Origin: Synaphobranchus kaupii
Taxonomy: Eukaryota; Chordata; Actinopteri; Anguilliformes; Synaphobranchidae
NCBI GenBank assembly: GCA_029718625.1
Contig: JAINUF010000033.1
Span: 124,001-188,000 of the forward strand
Direction of reading: 5' to 3'
DNA: 64,000 bases
A model generated the notes under the pieces. That model searched no databases and had not been told where the DNA came from. It saw only the letters and a program-made list of their open reading frames with translations. A program made the position numbers and the translations under genes. Below, one piece after another: positions 30,856 to 45,300 of the stretch (the first letter of the stretch is position 1; the number at the start of each line of letters is the position of its first letter).

Positions 30856-33059
30856 CATACAGTACTGTAGGAGAGCCAGTGACTATTTTACACCCTACAG
30901 GCCACACAGTATTACAGGAGAGCCAGTGAGTATTTTACATCCTAGAGACCGCACAGTACTGTAGGAGAGCCAGTGACTATTTTACACCCTACAGGCCACA
31001 CCAGTATTACAGGAGAGCCAGTGACTATTTTACATCCTACAGACCACACAGTACTACAGGAGAGCTAGTGACTATTTTACATCCTACAGACCACACAGTA
31101 CTACAGGGGAGCTAGTGACTATTTTACATCCTACAGACCACACAGTACTGTAGGAGAGCTAGTGACTATTTTACGTCCTACAGACCACACAGTACTACAG
31201 GAGAGCTAGTGACTATTTTACACCCTACAGGCCACACACAGTATTACAGGAGAGCCAGTGACTATTTTACATCCTACAGACCACACAGTACTACAGGAGA
31301 GCTAGTGACTATTTTACATCCTACAGGCCACACACAGTATTACAGGAGAGCCAGTGACTATTTTACATCCTACAGACCACACAGTACTGTAGGAGAGCCA
31401 GTGACTATTTTACATCCTACAGACCATACAGTACTGTAGGAGAGCCAGTGACTATTTTACACCCTACAGGCCACACAGTATTACAGGAGAGCCAGTGAGT
31501 ATTTTACATCCTAGAGACCGCACAGTACTGTAGGAGAGCCAGTGACTATTTTACACCCTACAGGCCACACCAGTATTACAGGAGAGCCAGTGACTATTTT
31601 ACACCCAGTACTACACAGTACTACAGGAGAGCCAGTGACTATTTTACACCCTACAGGCCACACAGTATTACAGGAGAGCCAGTGACTATTTTACATCCTA
31701 GAGACCACACAGTATTACAGGAGAGCCAGTGACTATTTTACACCCTACAGGCCACACCAGTATTACAGGAGAGCCAGTGGCTATTTTACACCCAGTACTA
31801 CACAGTACTACAGGAGAGCCAGTGACTATTTTACACCCTACAGGCCACACAGTATTACAGGAGAGCCAGTGACTATTTTACATCCTAGAGACCACACAGT
31901 ATTACAGGAGAGCCAGTGACTATTTTACACCCTACAGGCCACACAGTATTACAGGAGAGCCAGTGACTATTTTACATCCTAGAGACCACACAGTACTACA
32001 GGAGAGCTAGTTACTATTTTACATCCTACAGACCACACAGTACTGTAGGAGAGCTAGTGACTATTTTACATCCTACAGGCCACACACAGTATTACAGGAG
32101 AGCCAGTGACTATTTTACATCCTACAGACCACACAGTACTACAGGAGAGCTAGTGACTATTTTACATCCTACAGGCCACACACAGTATTACAGGAGAGCC
32201 AGTGACTATTTTACATCCTACAGACCACACAGTACTGTAGCAGAGCCAGTGACTATTTACATCCTACAGACCGCACAGTACTGTAGGAGAGCCAGTGGCT
32301 ATTTTACACCCTACAGGCCACACAGTATTACAGGAGAGCCAGTGACTATTTTACATCCTAGAGACCGCACAGTACTGTAGGAGAGCCAGTGACTATTTTA
32401 CACCCTACAGGCCACACCAGTATTACAGGAGAGCCAGTGACTATTTTACATCCTACAGACCACACAGTACTGTAGGAGAGCCAGTGGCTATTTTACACCC
32501 TACAGGCCACACACAGTACTATAGGAGAGCCAGTGACTATTTTACACCCTACAGGCCACACAGTATTACAGGAGAGCCAGTGACTATTTTACATCCTAGA
32601 GACCGCACAGTACTGTAGGAGAGCCAGTGACTATTTTACATCCTACAGACCATACAGTACTGTAGGAGAGCCAGTGACTATTTTACACCCTACAGGCCAC
32701 ACAGTATTACAGGAGAGCCAGTGACTATTTTACATCCTACAGACCACACAGTACTACAGGAGAGCTAGTGACTATTTTACATCCTACAGACCACACAGTA
32801 CTACAGGGGAGCTAGTGACTATTTTACATCCTACAGACCACACAGTACTACAGGAGAGCTAGTGACTATTTTACACCCTACAGGCCACACACAGTATTGC
32901 AGGAGAGCCAGTGACTATTTTACATCCTACAGACCACACAGTACTACAGGAGAGCTAGTGACTATTTTACATCCTACAGGCCACACATAGTATTACAGGA
33001 GAGCCAGTGACTATTTTACATCCTACAGACCACACAGTACTGTAGGAGAGCCAGTGACT

Positions 33060-36000
33060 ATTTTACATCCTACAGACCATACAGTACTGTAGGAGAGCCA
33101 GTGACTATTTTACACCCTACAGGCCACACAGTATTACAGGAGAGCCAGTGAGTATTTTACATCCTAGAGACCGCACAGTACTGTAGGAGAGCCAGTGACT
33201 ATTTTACACCCTACAGGCCACACCAGTATTACAGGAGAGCCAGTGACTATTTTACATCCTACAGACCACACAGTACTGTAGGAGAGCCAGTGGCTATTTT
33301 ACACCCTACAGGCCACACACAGTATTACAGGAGAGCCAGTGACTATTTTACATCCTACAGACCACACAGTACTACAGGAGAGCTAGTGACTATTTTACAT
33401 CCTACAGACCACACAGTACTACAGGGGAGCTAGTGACTATTTTACATCCTACAGACCACACAGTACTGTAGGAGAGCTAGTGACTATTTTACGTCCTACA
33501 GACCACACAGTACTACAGGAGAGCTAGTGACTATTTTACACCCTACAGGCCACACACAGTATTACAGGAGAGCCAGTGACTATTTTACATCCTACAGACC
33601 AGACAGTACTACAGGAGAGCTAGTGACTATTTTACGTCCTATAGGCCACACAGTACTACAGGGGAGCTAGTGACTATTTTACATCCTACAGGCCACACAC
33701 AGTATTACAGGAGAGCCAGTGACTATTTTACATCCTACAGACCACACCGTACTGTAGGAGAGCCAGTGACTATTTTACACCCTACAGGCCACACCAGTAT
33801 TACAGGAGAGCCAGTGGCTATTTTACACCCTACAGGCCACACACAGTACTACAGGAGAGCCAGTGACTATTTTACACCCTACAGGCCACACACAGTATTA
33901 CAGGAGAGCCAGTGACTATTTTACATCCTACAGACCACACAGTACTGTAGGAGAGCCAGTGACTATTTACATCCTACAGACCACACAGTACTGTAGGAGA
34001 GCCAGTGACTATTTTACATCCTACAGACCACACAGTACTACAGGAGAGCTAGTAACTATTTTACATCCTACAGGCCACACAGTACTACAGGGGAGCTAGT
34101 GACTATTTTACATCCTACAGACCACACAGTACTGTAGGGGAACTAGTGACTATTTTACATCCTACAGACCACACAATACTACAGGAGAGCTAGTGACTAT
34201 TTTACACCCTACAGGCCACACACAGTATTACAGGAGAACCAGTGACTATTTTACATCCTACAGACCACACAGTACTACAGGAGAGCTAGTGACTATTTTA
34301 CATCCTACAGGCCACACACAGTATTACAGGAGAGCCAGTGGCTATTTTACATCCTACAGACCACACAGTACTGTAGGAGAGCCAGTGACTATTTACATCC
34401 TACAGACCACACAGTACTGTAGGAGAGCCAGTGGCTATTTTACACCCAGTACTACACAGTACTACAGGAGAGCCAGTGACTATTTTACACCCTACAGGCC
34501 ACACAGTATTACAGGAGAGCCAGTGACTATTTTACACCCTACAGGCCACACAGTATTACAGGAGAGCCAGTGACTATTTTACATCCTAGAGACCACACAG
34601 TACTACAGGAGAGCTAGTTACTATTTTACATCCTACAGACCACACAGTACTGTAGGAGAGCTAGTGACTATTTTACATCCTACAGGCCACACACAGTATT
34701 ACAGGAGAGCCAGTGACTATTTTACATCCTACAGACCACACAGTACTACAGGAGAGCTAGTGACTATTTTACATCCTACAGGCCACACACAGTATTACAG
34801 GAGAGCCAGTGACTATTTTACATCCTACAGTCCACACAGTACTGTAGCAGAGCCAGTGACTATTTACATCCTACAGACCGCACAGTACTGTAGGAGAGCC
34901 AGTGACTATTTTACATCCTACAGACCATACAGTACTGTAGGAGAGCCAGTGACTATTTTACACCCTACAGGCCACACAGTATTACAGGAGAGCCAGTGAG
35001 TATTTTACATCCTAGAGACCGCACAGTACTGTAGGAGAGCCAGTGACTATTTTACATCCTACAGACCATACAGTACTGTAGGAGAGCCAGTGACTATTTT
35101 ACACCCTACAGGCCACACAGTATTACAGGAGAGCCAGTGAGTATTTTACATCCTAGAGACCGCACAGTACTGTAGGAGAGCCAGTGACTATTTTACACCC
35201 TACAGGCCACACCAGTATTACAGGAGAGCCAGTGACTATTTTACATCCTACAGACCACACAGTACTGTAGGAGAGCCAGTGGCTATTTTACACCCTACAG
35301 GCCACACACAGTATTACAGGAGAGCCAGTGACTATTTTACATCCTACAGACCACACAGTACTACAGGAGAGCTAGTGACTATTTTACATCCTACAGACCA
35401 CACAGTACTACAGGGGAGCTAGTGACTATTTTACATCCTACAGACCACACAGTACTGTAGGAGAGCTAGTGACTATTTTACGTCCTACAGACCACACAGT
35501 ACTACAGGAGAGCTAGTGACTATTTTACACCCTACAGGCCACACACAGTATTACAGGAGAGCCAGTGACTATTTTACATCCTACAGACCACACAGTACTA
35601 CAGGAGAGCTAGTGACTATTTTACGTCCTATAGGCCACACAGTACTACAGGGGAGTTAGTGACTATTTTACATCCTACAGGCCACACACAGTATTACAGG
35701 AGAGCCAGTGACTATTTTACATCCTACAGACCACACCGTACTGTAGGAGAGCCAGTGACTATTTTACACCCTACAGGCCACACCAGTATTACAGGAGAGC
35801 CAGTGGCTATTTTACACCCTACAGGCCACACACAGTACTACAGGAGAGCCAGTGACTATTTTACACCCTACAGGCCACACACAGTATTACAGGAGAGCCA
35901 GTGACTATTTTACATCCTACAGACCACACAGTACTGTAGGAGAGCCAGTGACTATTTACATCCTACAGACCACACAGTACTGTAGGAGAGCCAGTGACTA

Positions 36001-38880
36001 TTTTACATCCTACAGACCACACAGTACTACAGGAGAGCTAGTAACTATTTTACATCCTACAGGCCACACAGTACTACAGGGGAGCTAGTGACTATTTTAC
36101 ATCCTACAGACCACACAGTACTGTAGGGGAACTAGTGACTATTTTACATCCTACAGACCACACAATACTACAGGAGAGCTAGTGACTATTTTACACCCTA
36201 CAGGCCACACACAGTATTACAGGAGAACCAGTGACTATTTTACATCCTACAGACCACACAGTACTACAGGAGAGCTAGTGACTATTTTACATCCTACAGG
36301 CCACACACAGTATTACAGGAGAGCCAGTGGCTATTTTACATCCTACAGACCACACAGTACTGTAGGAGAGCCAGTGACTATTTACATCCTACAGACCACA
36401 CAGTACTGTAGGAGAGCCAGTGGCTATTTTACACCCAGTACTACACAGTACTACAGGAGAGCCAGTGACTATTTTACACCCTACAGGCCACACAGTATTA
36501 CAGGAGAGCCAGTGACTATTTTACACCCTACAGGCCACACAGTATTACAGGAGAGCCAGTGACTATTTTACATCCTAGAGACCACACAGTACTACAGGAG
36601 AGCTAGTTACTATTTTACATCCTACAGACCACACAGTACTGTAGGAGAGCTAGTGACTATTTTACATCCTACAGGCCACACACAGTATTACAGGAGAACC
36701 AGTGACTATTTTACATCCTACAGACCACACAGTACTACAGGAGAGCTAGTGACTATTTTACATCCTACAGGCCACACACAGTATTACAGGAGAGCCAGTG
36801 ACTATTTTACATCCTACAGTCCACACAGTACTGTAGCAGAGCCAGTGACTATTTACATCCTACAGACCGCACAGTACTGTAGGAGAGCCAGTGACTATTT
36901 TACATCCTACAGACCATAGAGTACTGTAGGAGAGCCAGTGACTATTTTACACCCTACAGGCCACACAGTATTACAGGAGAGCCAGTGAGTATTTTACATC
37001 CTAGAGACCGCACAGTACTGTAGGAGAGCCAGTGACTATTTTACATCCTACAGACCATACAGTACTGTAGGAGAGCCAGTGACTATTTTACACCCTACAG
37101 GCCACACAGTATTACAGGAGAGCCAGTGAGTATTTTACATCCTAGAGACCGCACAGTACTGTAGGAGAGCCAGTGACTATTTTACACCCTACAGGCCACA
37201 CCAGTATTACAGGAGAGCCAGTGACTATTTTACATCCTACAGACCACACAGTACTGTAGGAGAGCCAGTGGCTATTTTACACCCTACAGGCCACACACAG
37301 TATTACAGGAGAGCCAGTGACTATTTTACATCCTACAGACCACACAGTACTACAGGAGAGCTAGTGACTATTTTACATCCTACAGACCACACAGTACTAC
37401 AGGGGAGCTAGTGACTATTTTACATCCTACAGACCACACAGTACTGTAGGAGAGCTAGTGACTATTTTACGTCCTACAGACCACACAGTACTACAGGAGA
37501 GCTAGTGACTATTTTACACCCTACAGGCCACACACAGTATTACAGGAGAGCCAGTGACTATTTTACATACTACAGACCACACAGTACTACAGGAGAGCTA
37601 GTGACTATTTTACGTCCTATAGGCCACACAGTACTACAGGGGAGCTAGTGACTATTTTACATCCTACAGGCCACACACAGTATTACAGGAGAGCCAGTGA
37701 CTATTTTACATCCTACAGACCACACCGTACTGTAGGAGAGCCAGTGACTATTTTACACCCTACAGGCCACACCAGTATTACAGGAGAGCCAGTGGCTATT
37801 TTACACCCTACAGGCCACACACAGTACTACAGGAGAGCCAGTGACTATTTTACACCCTACAGGCCACACACAGTATTACAGGAGAGCCAGTGACTATTTT
37901 ACATCCTACAGACCACACAGTACTGTAGGAGAGCCAGTGACTATTTACATCCTACAGACCACACAGTACTGTAGGAGAGCCAGTGACTATTTTACATCCT
38001 ACAGACCACACAGTACTACAGGAGAGCTAGTAACTATTTTACATCCTACAGGCCACACAGTACTACAGGGGAGCTAGTGACTATTTTACATCCTACAGAC
38101 CACACAGTACTGTAGGGGAACTAGTGACTATTTTACATCCTACAGACCACACAATACTACAGGAGAGCTAGTGACTATTTTACACCCTACAGGCCACACA
38201 CAGTATTACAGGAGAACCAGTGACTATTTTACATCCTACAGACCACACAGTACTACAGGAGAGCTAGTGACTATTTTACATCCTACAGGCCACACACAGT
38301 ATTACAGGAGAGCCAGTGGCTATTTTACATCCTACAGACCACACAGTACTGTAGGAGAGCCAGTGACTATTTACATCCTACAGACCACACAGTACTGTAG
38401 GAGAGCCAGTGGCTATTTTACACCCAGTACTACACAGTACTACAGGAGAGCCAGTGACTATTTTACACCCTACAGGCCACACAGTATTACAGGAGAGCCA
38501 GTGACTATTTTACACCCTACAGGCCACACAGTATTACAGGAGAGCCAGTGACTATTTTACATCCTAGAGACCACACAGTACTACAGGAGAGCTAGTTACT
38601 ATTTTACATCCTACAGACCACACAGTACTGTAGGAGAGCTAGTGACTATTTTACATCCTACAGGCCACACACAGTATTACAGGAGAGCCAGTGACTATTT
38701 TACATCCTACAGACCACACAGTACTACAGGAGAGCTAGTGACTATTTTACATCCTACAGGCCACACACAGTATTACAGGAGAGCCAGTGACTATTTTACA
38801 TCCTACAGTCCACACAGTACTGTAGCAGAGCCAGTGACTATTTACATCCTACAGACCGCACAGTACTGTAGGAGAGCCAG
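33060..38880 (+). repeat. 1,989-bp higher-order repeat, three copies in tandem
   Basis: Marker variants recur at exact 1,989-bp spacing. The monomer run that starts at 33670 recurs at 35659 and 37648, and the CCATACAGTACTG variant at 33077 recurs at 35066. Each copy holds about 42 monomers in the same variant order, including the unusual CCCAGTACTACACAG junction and the TAGGGGAACTAG variant. The third copy departs from the second near 38880. Related but more diverged versions of the same order lie at about 54.4-55.8 and 61.0-62.3 kb and in the left arm. Confidence 0.9.
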
Positions 38881-41810
38881 TGGCTATTTTACACCCTACA
38901 GGCCACACAGTATTACAGGAGAGCCAGTGACTATTTTACATCCTAGAGACCGCACAGTACTGTAGGAGAGCCAGTGACTATTTTACACCCTACAGGCCAC
39001 ACCAGTATTACAGGAGAGCCAGTGACTATTTTACATCCTACAGACCACACAGTACTGTAGGAGAGCCAGTGGCTATTTTACACCCTACAGGCCACACACA
39101 GTACTACAGGAGAGCCAGTGACTATTTTACACCCTACAGGCCACACAGTATTACAGGAGAGCCAGTGACTATTTTACATCCTAGAGACCGCACAGTACTG
39201 TAGGAGAGCCAGTGACTATTTTACACCCTACAGGCCACACCAGTATTACAGGAGAGCCAGTGACTATTTTACATCCTACAGACCACACAGTACTGTAGGA
39301 GAGCCAGTGGCTATTTTACACCCTACAGGCCACACACAGTATTACAGGAGAGCCAGTGACTATTTTACATCCTACAGACCACACAGTACTACAGGAGAGC
39401 TAGTGACTATTTTACACCATACAGGCCACACAGTACTATAGGAGAGCTAGTGACTATTTAACACCCTACAGGCCACACAGTATTAGGGGAGAACCAGTGA
39501 CTATTTTACATCCTACAGAACACAGTACTGTAGGAGAGCCAGTGACTATTTTACACTCTACAGGCCACACACAGTATTACAGGAGAGCCAGTGACTATTT
39601 TACATCCTACAGACCACAGAGTACTACAGGAGAGATAGTGACTATTTTACATCCTACAGACCACACAGTACTACAGGGGAGCTAGTGACTATTTTACATC
39701 CTACAGACCACACAGTACTGTAGGAGAGCTAGTGACTATTTTACATCCTACAGACCACACAGTACTACAGGAGAGCTAGTGCCTATTGTACACCCTACAG
39801 GCCACACACAGTATTACAGGAGAGCCAGTGACTATTTTACATCCTACAGACCACACAGTACTACAGGAGAGCTAGTGACTATTTTACATCCTACAGGCCA
39901 CACACAGTATTACAGGAGAGCCAGTGACTATTTTACATGCTACAGACCACACAGTACTGTAGGAGAGCCAGTGACTATTTTACATCCTACAGACCATACA
40001 GTACTGTAGGAGAGCCAGTGACTATTTTACACCCTACAGGCCACACAGTATTACAGGAGAGCCAGTGAGTATTTTACATCCTAGAGACCGCACAGTACTG
40101 TAGGAGAGCCAGTGACTATTTTACACCCTACAGGCCACACCAGTATTACAGGAGAGCCAGTGACTATTTTACATCCTACAGACCACACAGTACTGTAGGA
40201 GAGCCAGTGGCTATTTTACACCCTACAGGCCACACACAGTATTACAGGAGAGCCAGTGACTATTTTACATCCTACAGACCACACAGTACTACAGGAGAGC
40301 TAGTGACTATTTTACATCCTACAGACCACACAGTACTACAGGGGAGCTAGTGACTATTTTACATCCTACAGACCACACAGTACTGTAGGAGAGCTAGTGA
40401 CTATTTTACGTCCTACAGACCACACAGTACTACAGGAGAGCTAGTGACTATTTTACACCCTACAGGCCACACACAGTATTACAGGAGAGCCAGTGACTAT
40501 TTTACATCCTACAGACCACACAGTACTACAGGAGAGCTAGTGACTATTTTACGTCCTATAGGCCACACAGTACTACAGGGGAGCTAGTGACTATTTTACA
40601 TCCTACAGGCCACACACAGTATTACAGGAGAGCCAGTGACTATTTTACATCCTACAGACCACACCGTACTGTAGGAGAGCCAGTGACTATTTTACACCCT
40701 ACAGGCCACACCAGTATTACAGGAGAGCCAGTGGCTATTTTACACCCTACAGGCCACACACAGTACTACAGGAGAGCCAGTGACTATTTTACATCCTACA
40801 GACCACACAGTACTACAGGAGAGATAGTGACTATTTTACATCCTACAGACCACACAGTACTGTAGGAGAGCCAGTGACTATTTTACACTCTACAGGCCAC
40901 ACACAGTATTACAGGAGAGCCAGTGACTATTTTACATCCTACAGACCACACAGTACTACAGGAGAGATAGTGACTATTTTACATCCTACAGACCACACAG
41001 TACTACAGGGGAGCTAGTGACTATTTTACATCCTACAGGCCACACACAGTATTACAGGAGACCCAGTGACTATTTTACATCCTACAGACCACACAGTACT
41101 GTAGGAGAGCCAGTGACTATTTTACATCCTACAGGCCACACAGTACTACAGGGGAGCTAGTGACTATTTTACATCCTACAGGCCACACACAGTATTACAG
41201 GAGAGCCAGTGACTATTTTACATCCTACAGACCACACAGTACTGTAGGAGAGCCAGTGACTATTTTACATCCTACAGACCATACAGTACTGTAGGAGAGC
41301 CAGTGACTATTTTACACCCTACAGGCCACACAGTATTACAGGAGAGCCAGTGAGTATTTTACATCCTAGAGACCGCACAGTACTGTAGGAGAGCCAGTGA
41401 CTATTTTACACCCTACAGGCCACACCAGTATTACAGGAGAGCCAGTGACTATTTTACATCCTACAGACCACACAGTACTACAGGAGAGCTAGTGACTATT
41501 TTACATCCTACAGACCACACAGTACTACAGGGGAGCTAGTGACTATTTTACATCCTACAGACCACACAGTACTGTAGGAGAGCTAGTGACTATTTTACGT
41601 CCTACAGACCACACAGTACTACAGGAGAGCTAGTGACTATTTTACACCCTACAGGCCACACACAGTATTACAGGAGAGCCAGTGACTATTTTACATCCTA
41701 CAGACCACACAGTACTACAGGAGAGCTAGTGACTATTTTACATCCTACAGGCCACACACAGTATTACAGGAGAGCCAGTGACTATTTTACATCCTACAGA
41801 CCACACAGTA
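35215..41810 (+). repeat. 6.6-kb satellite segment, copy 1 (7,165-bp offset)
   Basis: Near-exact match to 42380-48975. Private single-base variants are shared at exactly 7,165 bp: CATACTACAG at 37566 and 44731, GTGCCTATTGTACACC at about 39779 and 46944, ACATGCTACAG at about 39937 and 47102, and CCATAGAGTACTG at about 36916 and 44081. Left limit: one copy reads CACACCAG where the other reads CACACACAG. Right limit: the monomer order departs near 41810 and 48975. Confidence 0.92.
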
Positions 41811-42379
41811 CTACAGGAGAGCTAGTGACTATTTTACGTCCTATAGGCCACACAGTACTACAGGGGAGTTAGTGACTATTTTACATCCTACAGACCACAC
41901 AGTACTACAGGAGAGCTAGTGACTATTTTACATCCTACAGACCACACAGTACTACAGGGGAGCTAGTGACTATTTTACATCCTACAGACCACACAGTACT
42001 GTAGGAGAGCTAGTGACTATTTTACGTCCTACAGACCACACAGTACTACAGGAGAGCTAGTGACTATTTTACACCCTACAGGCCACACACAGTATTACAG
42101 GAGAGCCAGTGACTATTTTACATCCTACAGACCACACAGTACTACAGGAGAGCTAGTGACTATTTTACGTCCTATAGGCCACACACAGTATTACAGGAGA
42201 GCCAGTGACTATTTTACATCCTACAGACCACACAGTACTGTAGGAGAGCCAGTGGCTATTTTACACCCTACAGGCCACACACAGTATTACAGGAGAGCCA
42301 GTGACTATTTTACATCCTACAGACCACACAGTACTACAGGAGAGCTAGTGACTATTTTACATCCTACAGGCCACACACA

Positions 42380-45300
42380 GTATTACAGGAGAGCCAGTGA
42401 CTATTTTACATCCTACAGACCACACAGTACTGTAGGAGAGCCAGTGGCTATTTTACACCCTACAGGCCACACACAGTATTACAGGAGAGCCAGTGACTAT
42501 TTTACATCCTACAGACCACACAGTACTACAGGAGAGCTAGTGACTATTTTACATCCTACAGACCACACAGTACTACAGGGGAGCTAGTGACTATTTTACA
42601 TCCTACAGACCACACAGTACTGTAGGAGAGCTAGTGACTATTTTACGTCCTACAGACCACACAGTACTACAGGAGAGCTAGTGACTATTTTACACCCTAC
42701 AGGCCACACACAGTATTACAGGAGAGCCAGTGACTATTTTACATCCTACAGACCACACAGTACTACAGGAGAGCTAGTGACTATTTTACGTCCTATAGGC
42801 CACACAGTACTACAGGGGAGTTAGTGACTATTTTACATCCTACAGGCCACACACAGTATTACAGGAGAGCCAGTGACTATTTTACATCCTACAGACCACA
42901 CCGTACTGTAGGAGAGCCAGTGACTATTTTACACCCTACAGGCCACACCAGTATTACAGGAGAGCCAGTGGCTATTTTACACCCTACAGGCCACACACAG
43001 TACTACAGGAGAGCCAGTGACTATTTTACACCCTACAGGCCACACACAGTATTACAGGAGAGCCAGTGACTATTTTACATCCTACAGACCACACAGTACT
43101 GTAGGAGAGCCAGTGACTATTTACATCCTACAGACCACACAGTACTGTAGGAGAGCCAGTGACTATTTTACATCCTACAGACCACACAGTACTACAGGAG
43201 AGCTAGTAACTATTTTACATCCTACAGGCCACACAGTACTACAGGGGAGCTAGTGACTATTTTACATCCTACAGACCACACAGTACTGTAGGGGAACTAG
43301 TGACTATTTTACATCCTACAGACCACACAATACTACAGGAGAGCTAGTGACTATTTTACACCCTACAGGCCACACACAGTATTACAGGAGAACCAGTGAC
43401 TATTTTACATCCTACAGACCACACAGTACTACAGGAGAGCTAGTGACTATTTTACATCCTACAGGCCACACACAGTATTACAGGAGAGCCAGTGGCTATT
43501 TTACATCCTACAGACCACACAGTACTGTAGGAGAGCCAGTGACTATTTACATCCTACAGACCACACAGTACTGTAGGAGAGCCAGTGGCTATTTTACACC
43601 CAGTACTACACAGTACTACAGGAGAGCCAGTGACTATTTTACACCCTACAGGCCACACAGTATTACAGGAGAGCCAGTGACTATTTTACACCCTACAGGC
43701 CACACAGTATTACAGGAGAGCCAGTGACTATTTTACATCCTAGAGACCACACAGTACTACAGGAGAGCTAGTTACTATTTTACATCCTACAGACCACACA
43801 GTACTGTAGGAGAGCTAGTGACTATTTTACATCCTACAGGCCACACACAGTATTACAGGAGAACCAGTGACTATTTTACATCCTACAGACCACACAGTAC
43901 TACAGGAGAGCTAGTGACTATTTTACATCCTACAGGCCACACACAGTATTACAGGAGAGCCAGTGACTATTTTACATCCTACAGTCCACACAGTACTGTA
44001 GCAGAGCCAGTGACTATTTACATCCTACAGACCGCACAGTACTGTAGGAGAGCCAGTGACTATTTTACATCCTACAGACCATAGAGTACTGTAGGAGAGC
44101 CAGTGACTATTTTACACCCTACAGGCCACACAGTATTACAGGAGAGCCAGTGAGTATTTTACATCCTAGAGACCGCACAGTACTGTAGGAGAGCCAGTGA
44201 CTATTTTACATCCTACAGACCATACAGTACTGTAGGAGAGCCAGTGACTATTTTACACCCTACAGGCCACACAGTATTACAGGAGAGCCAGTGAGTATTT
44301 TACATCCTAGAGACCGCACAGTACTGTAGGAGAGCCAGTGACTATTTTACACCCTACAGGCCACACCAGTATTACAGGAGAGCCAGTGACTATTTTACAT
44401 CCTACAGACCACACAGTACTGTAGGAGAGCCAGTGGCTATTTTACACCCTACAGGCCACACACAGTATTACAGGAGAGCCAGTGACTATTTTACATCCTA
44501 CAGACCACACAGTACTACAGGAGAGCTAGTGACTATTTTACATCCTACAGACCACACAGTACTACAGGGGAGCTAGTGACTATTTTACATCCTACAGACC
44601 ACACAGTACTGTAGGAGAGCTAGTGACTATTTTACGTCCTACAGACCACACAGTACTACAGGAGAGCTAGTGACTATTTTACACCCTACAGGCCACACAC
44701 AGTATTACAGGAGAGCCAGTGACTATTTTACATACTACAGACCACACAGTACTACAGGAGAGCTAGTGACTATTTTACGTCCTATAGGCCACACAGTACT
44801 ACAGGGGAGCTAGTGACTATTTTACATCCTACAGGCCACACACAGTATTACAGGAGAGCCAGTGACTATTTTACATCCTACAGACCACACCGTACTGTAG
44901 GAGAGCCAGTGACTATTTTACACCCTACAGGCCACACCAGTATTACAGGAGAGCCAGTGGCTATTTTACACCCTACAGGCCACACACAGTACTACAGGAG
45001 AGCCAGTGACTATTTTACACCCTACAGGCCACACACAGTATTACAGGAGAGCCAGTGACTATTTTACATCCTACAGACCACACAGTACTGTAGGAGAGCC
45101 AGTGACTATTTACATCCTACAGACCACACAGTACTGTAGGAGAGCCAGTGACTATTTTACATCCTACAGACCACACAGTACTACAGGAGAGCTAGTAACT
45201 ATTTTACATCCTACAGGCCACACAGTACTACAGGGGAGCTAGTGACTATTTTACATCCTACAGACCACACAGTACTGTAGGGGAACTAGTGACTATTTTA

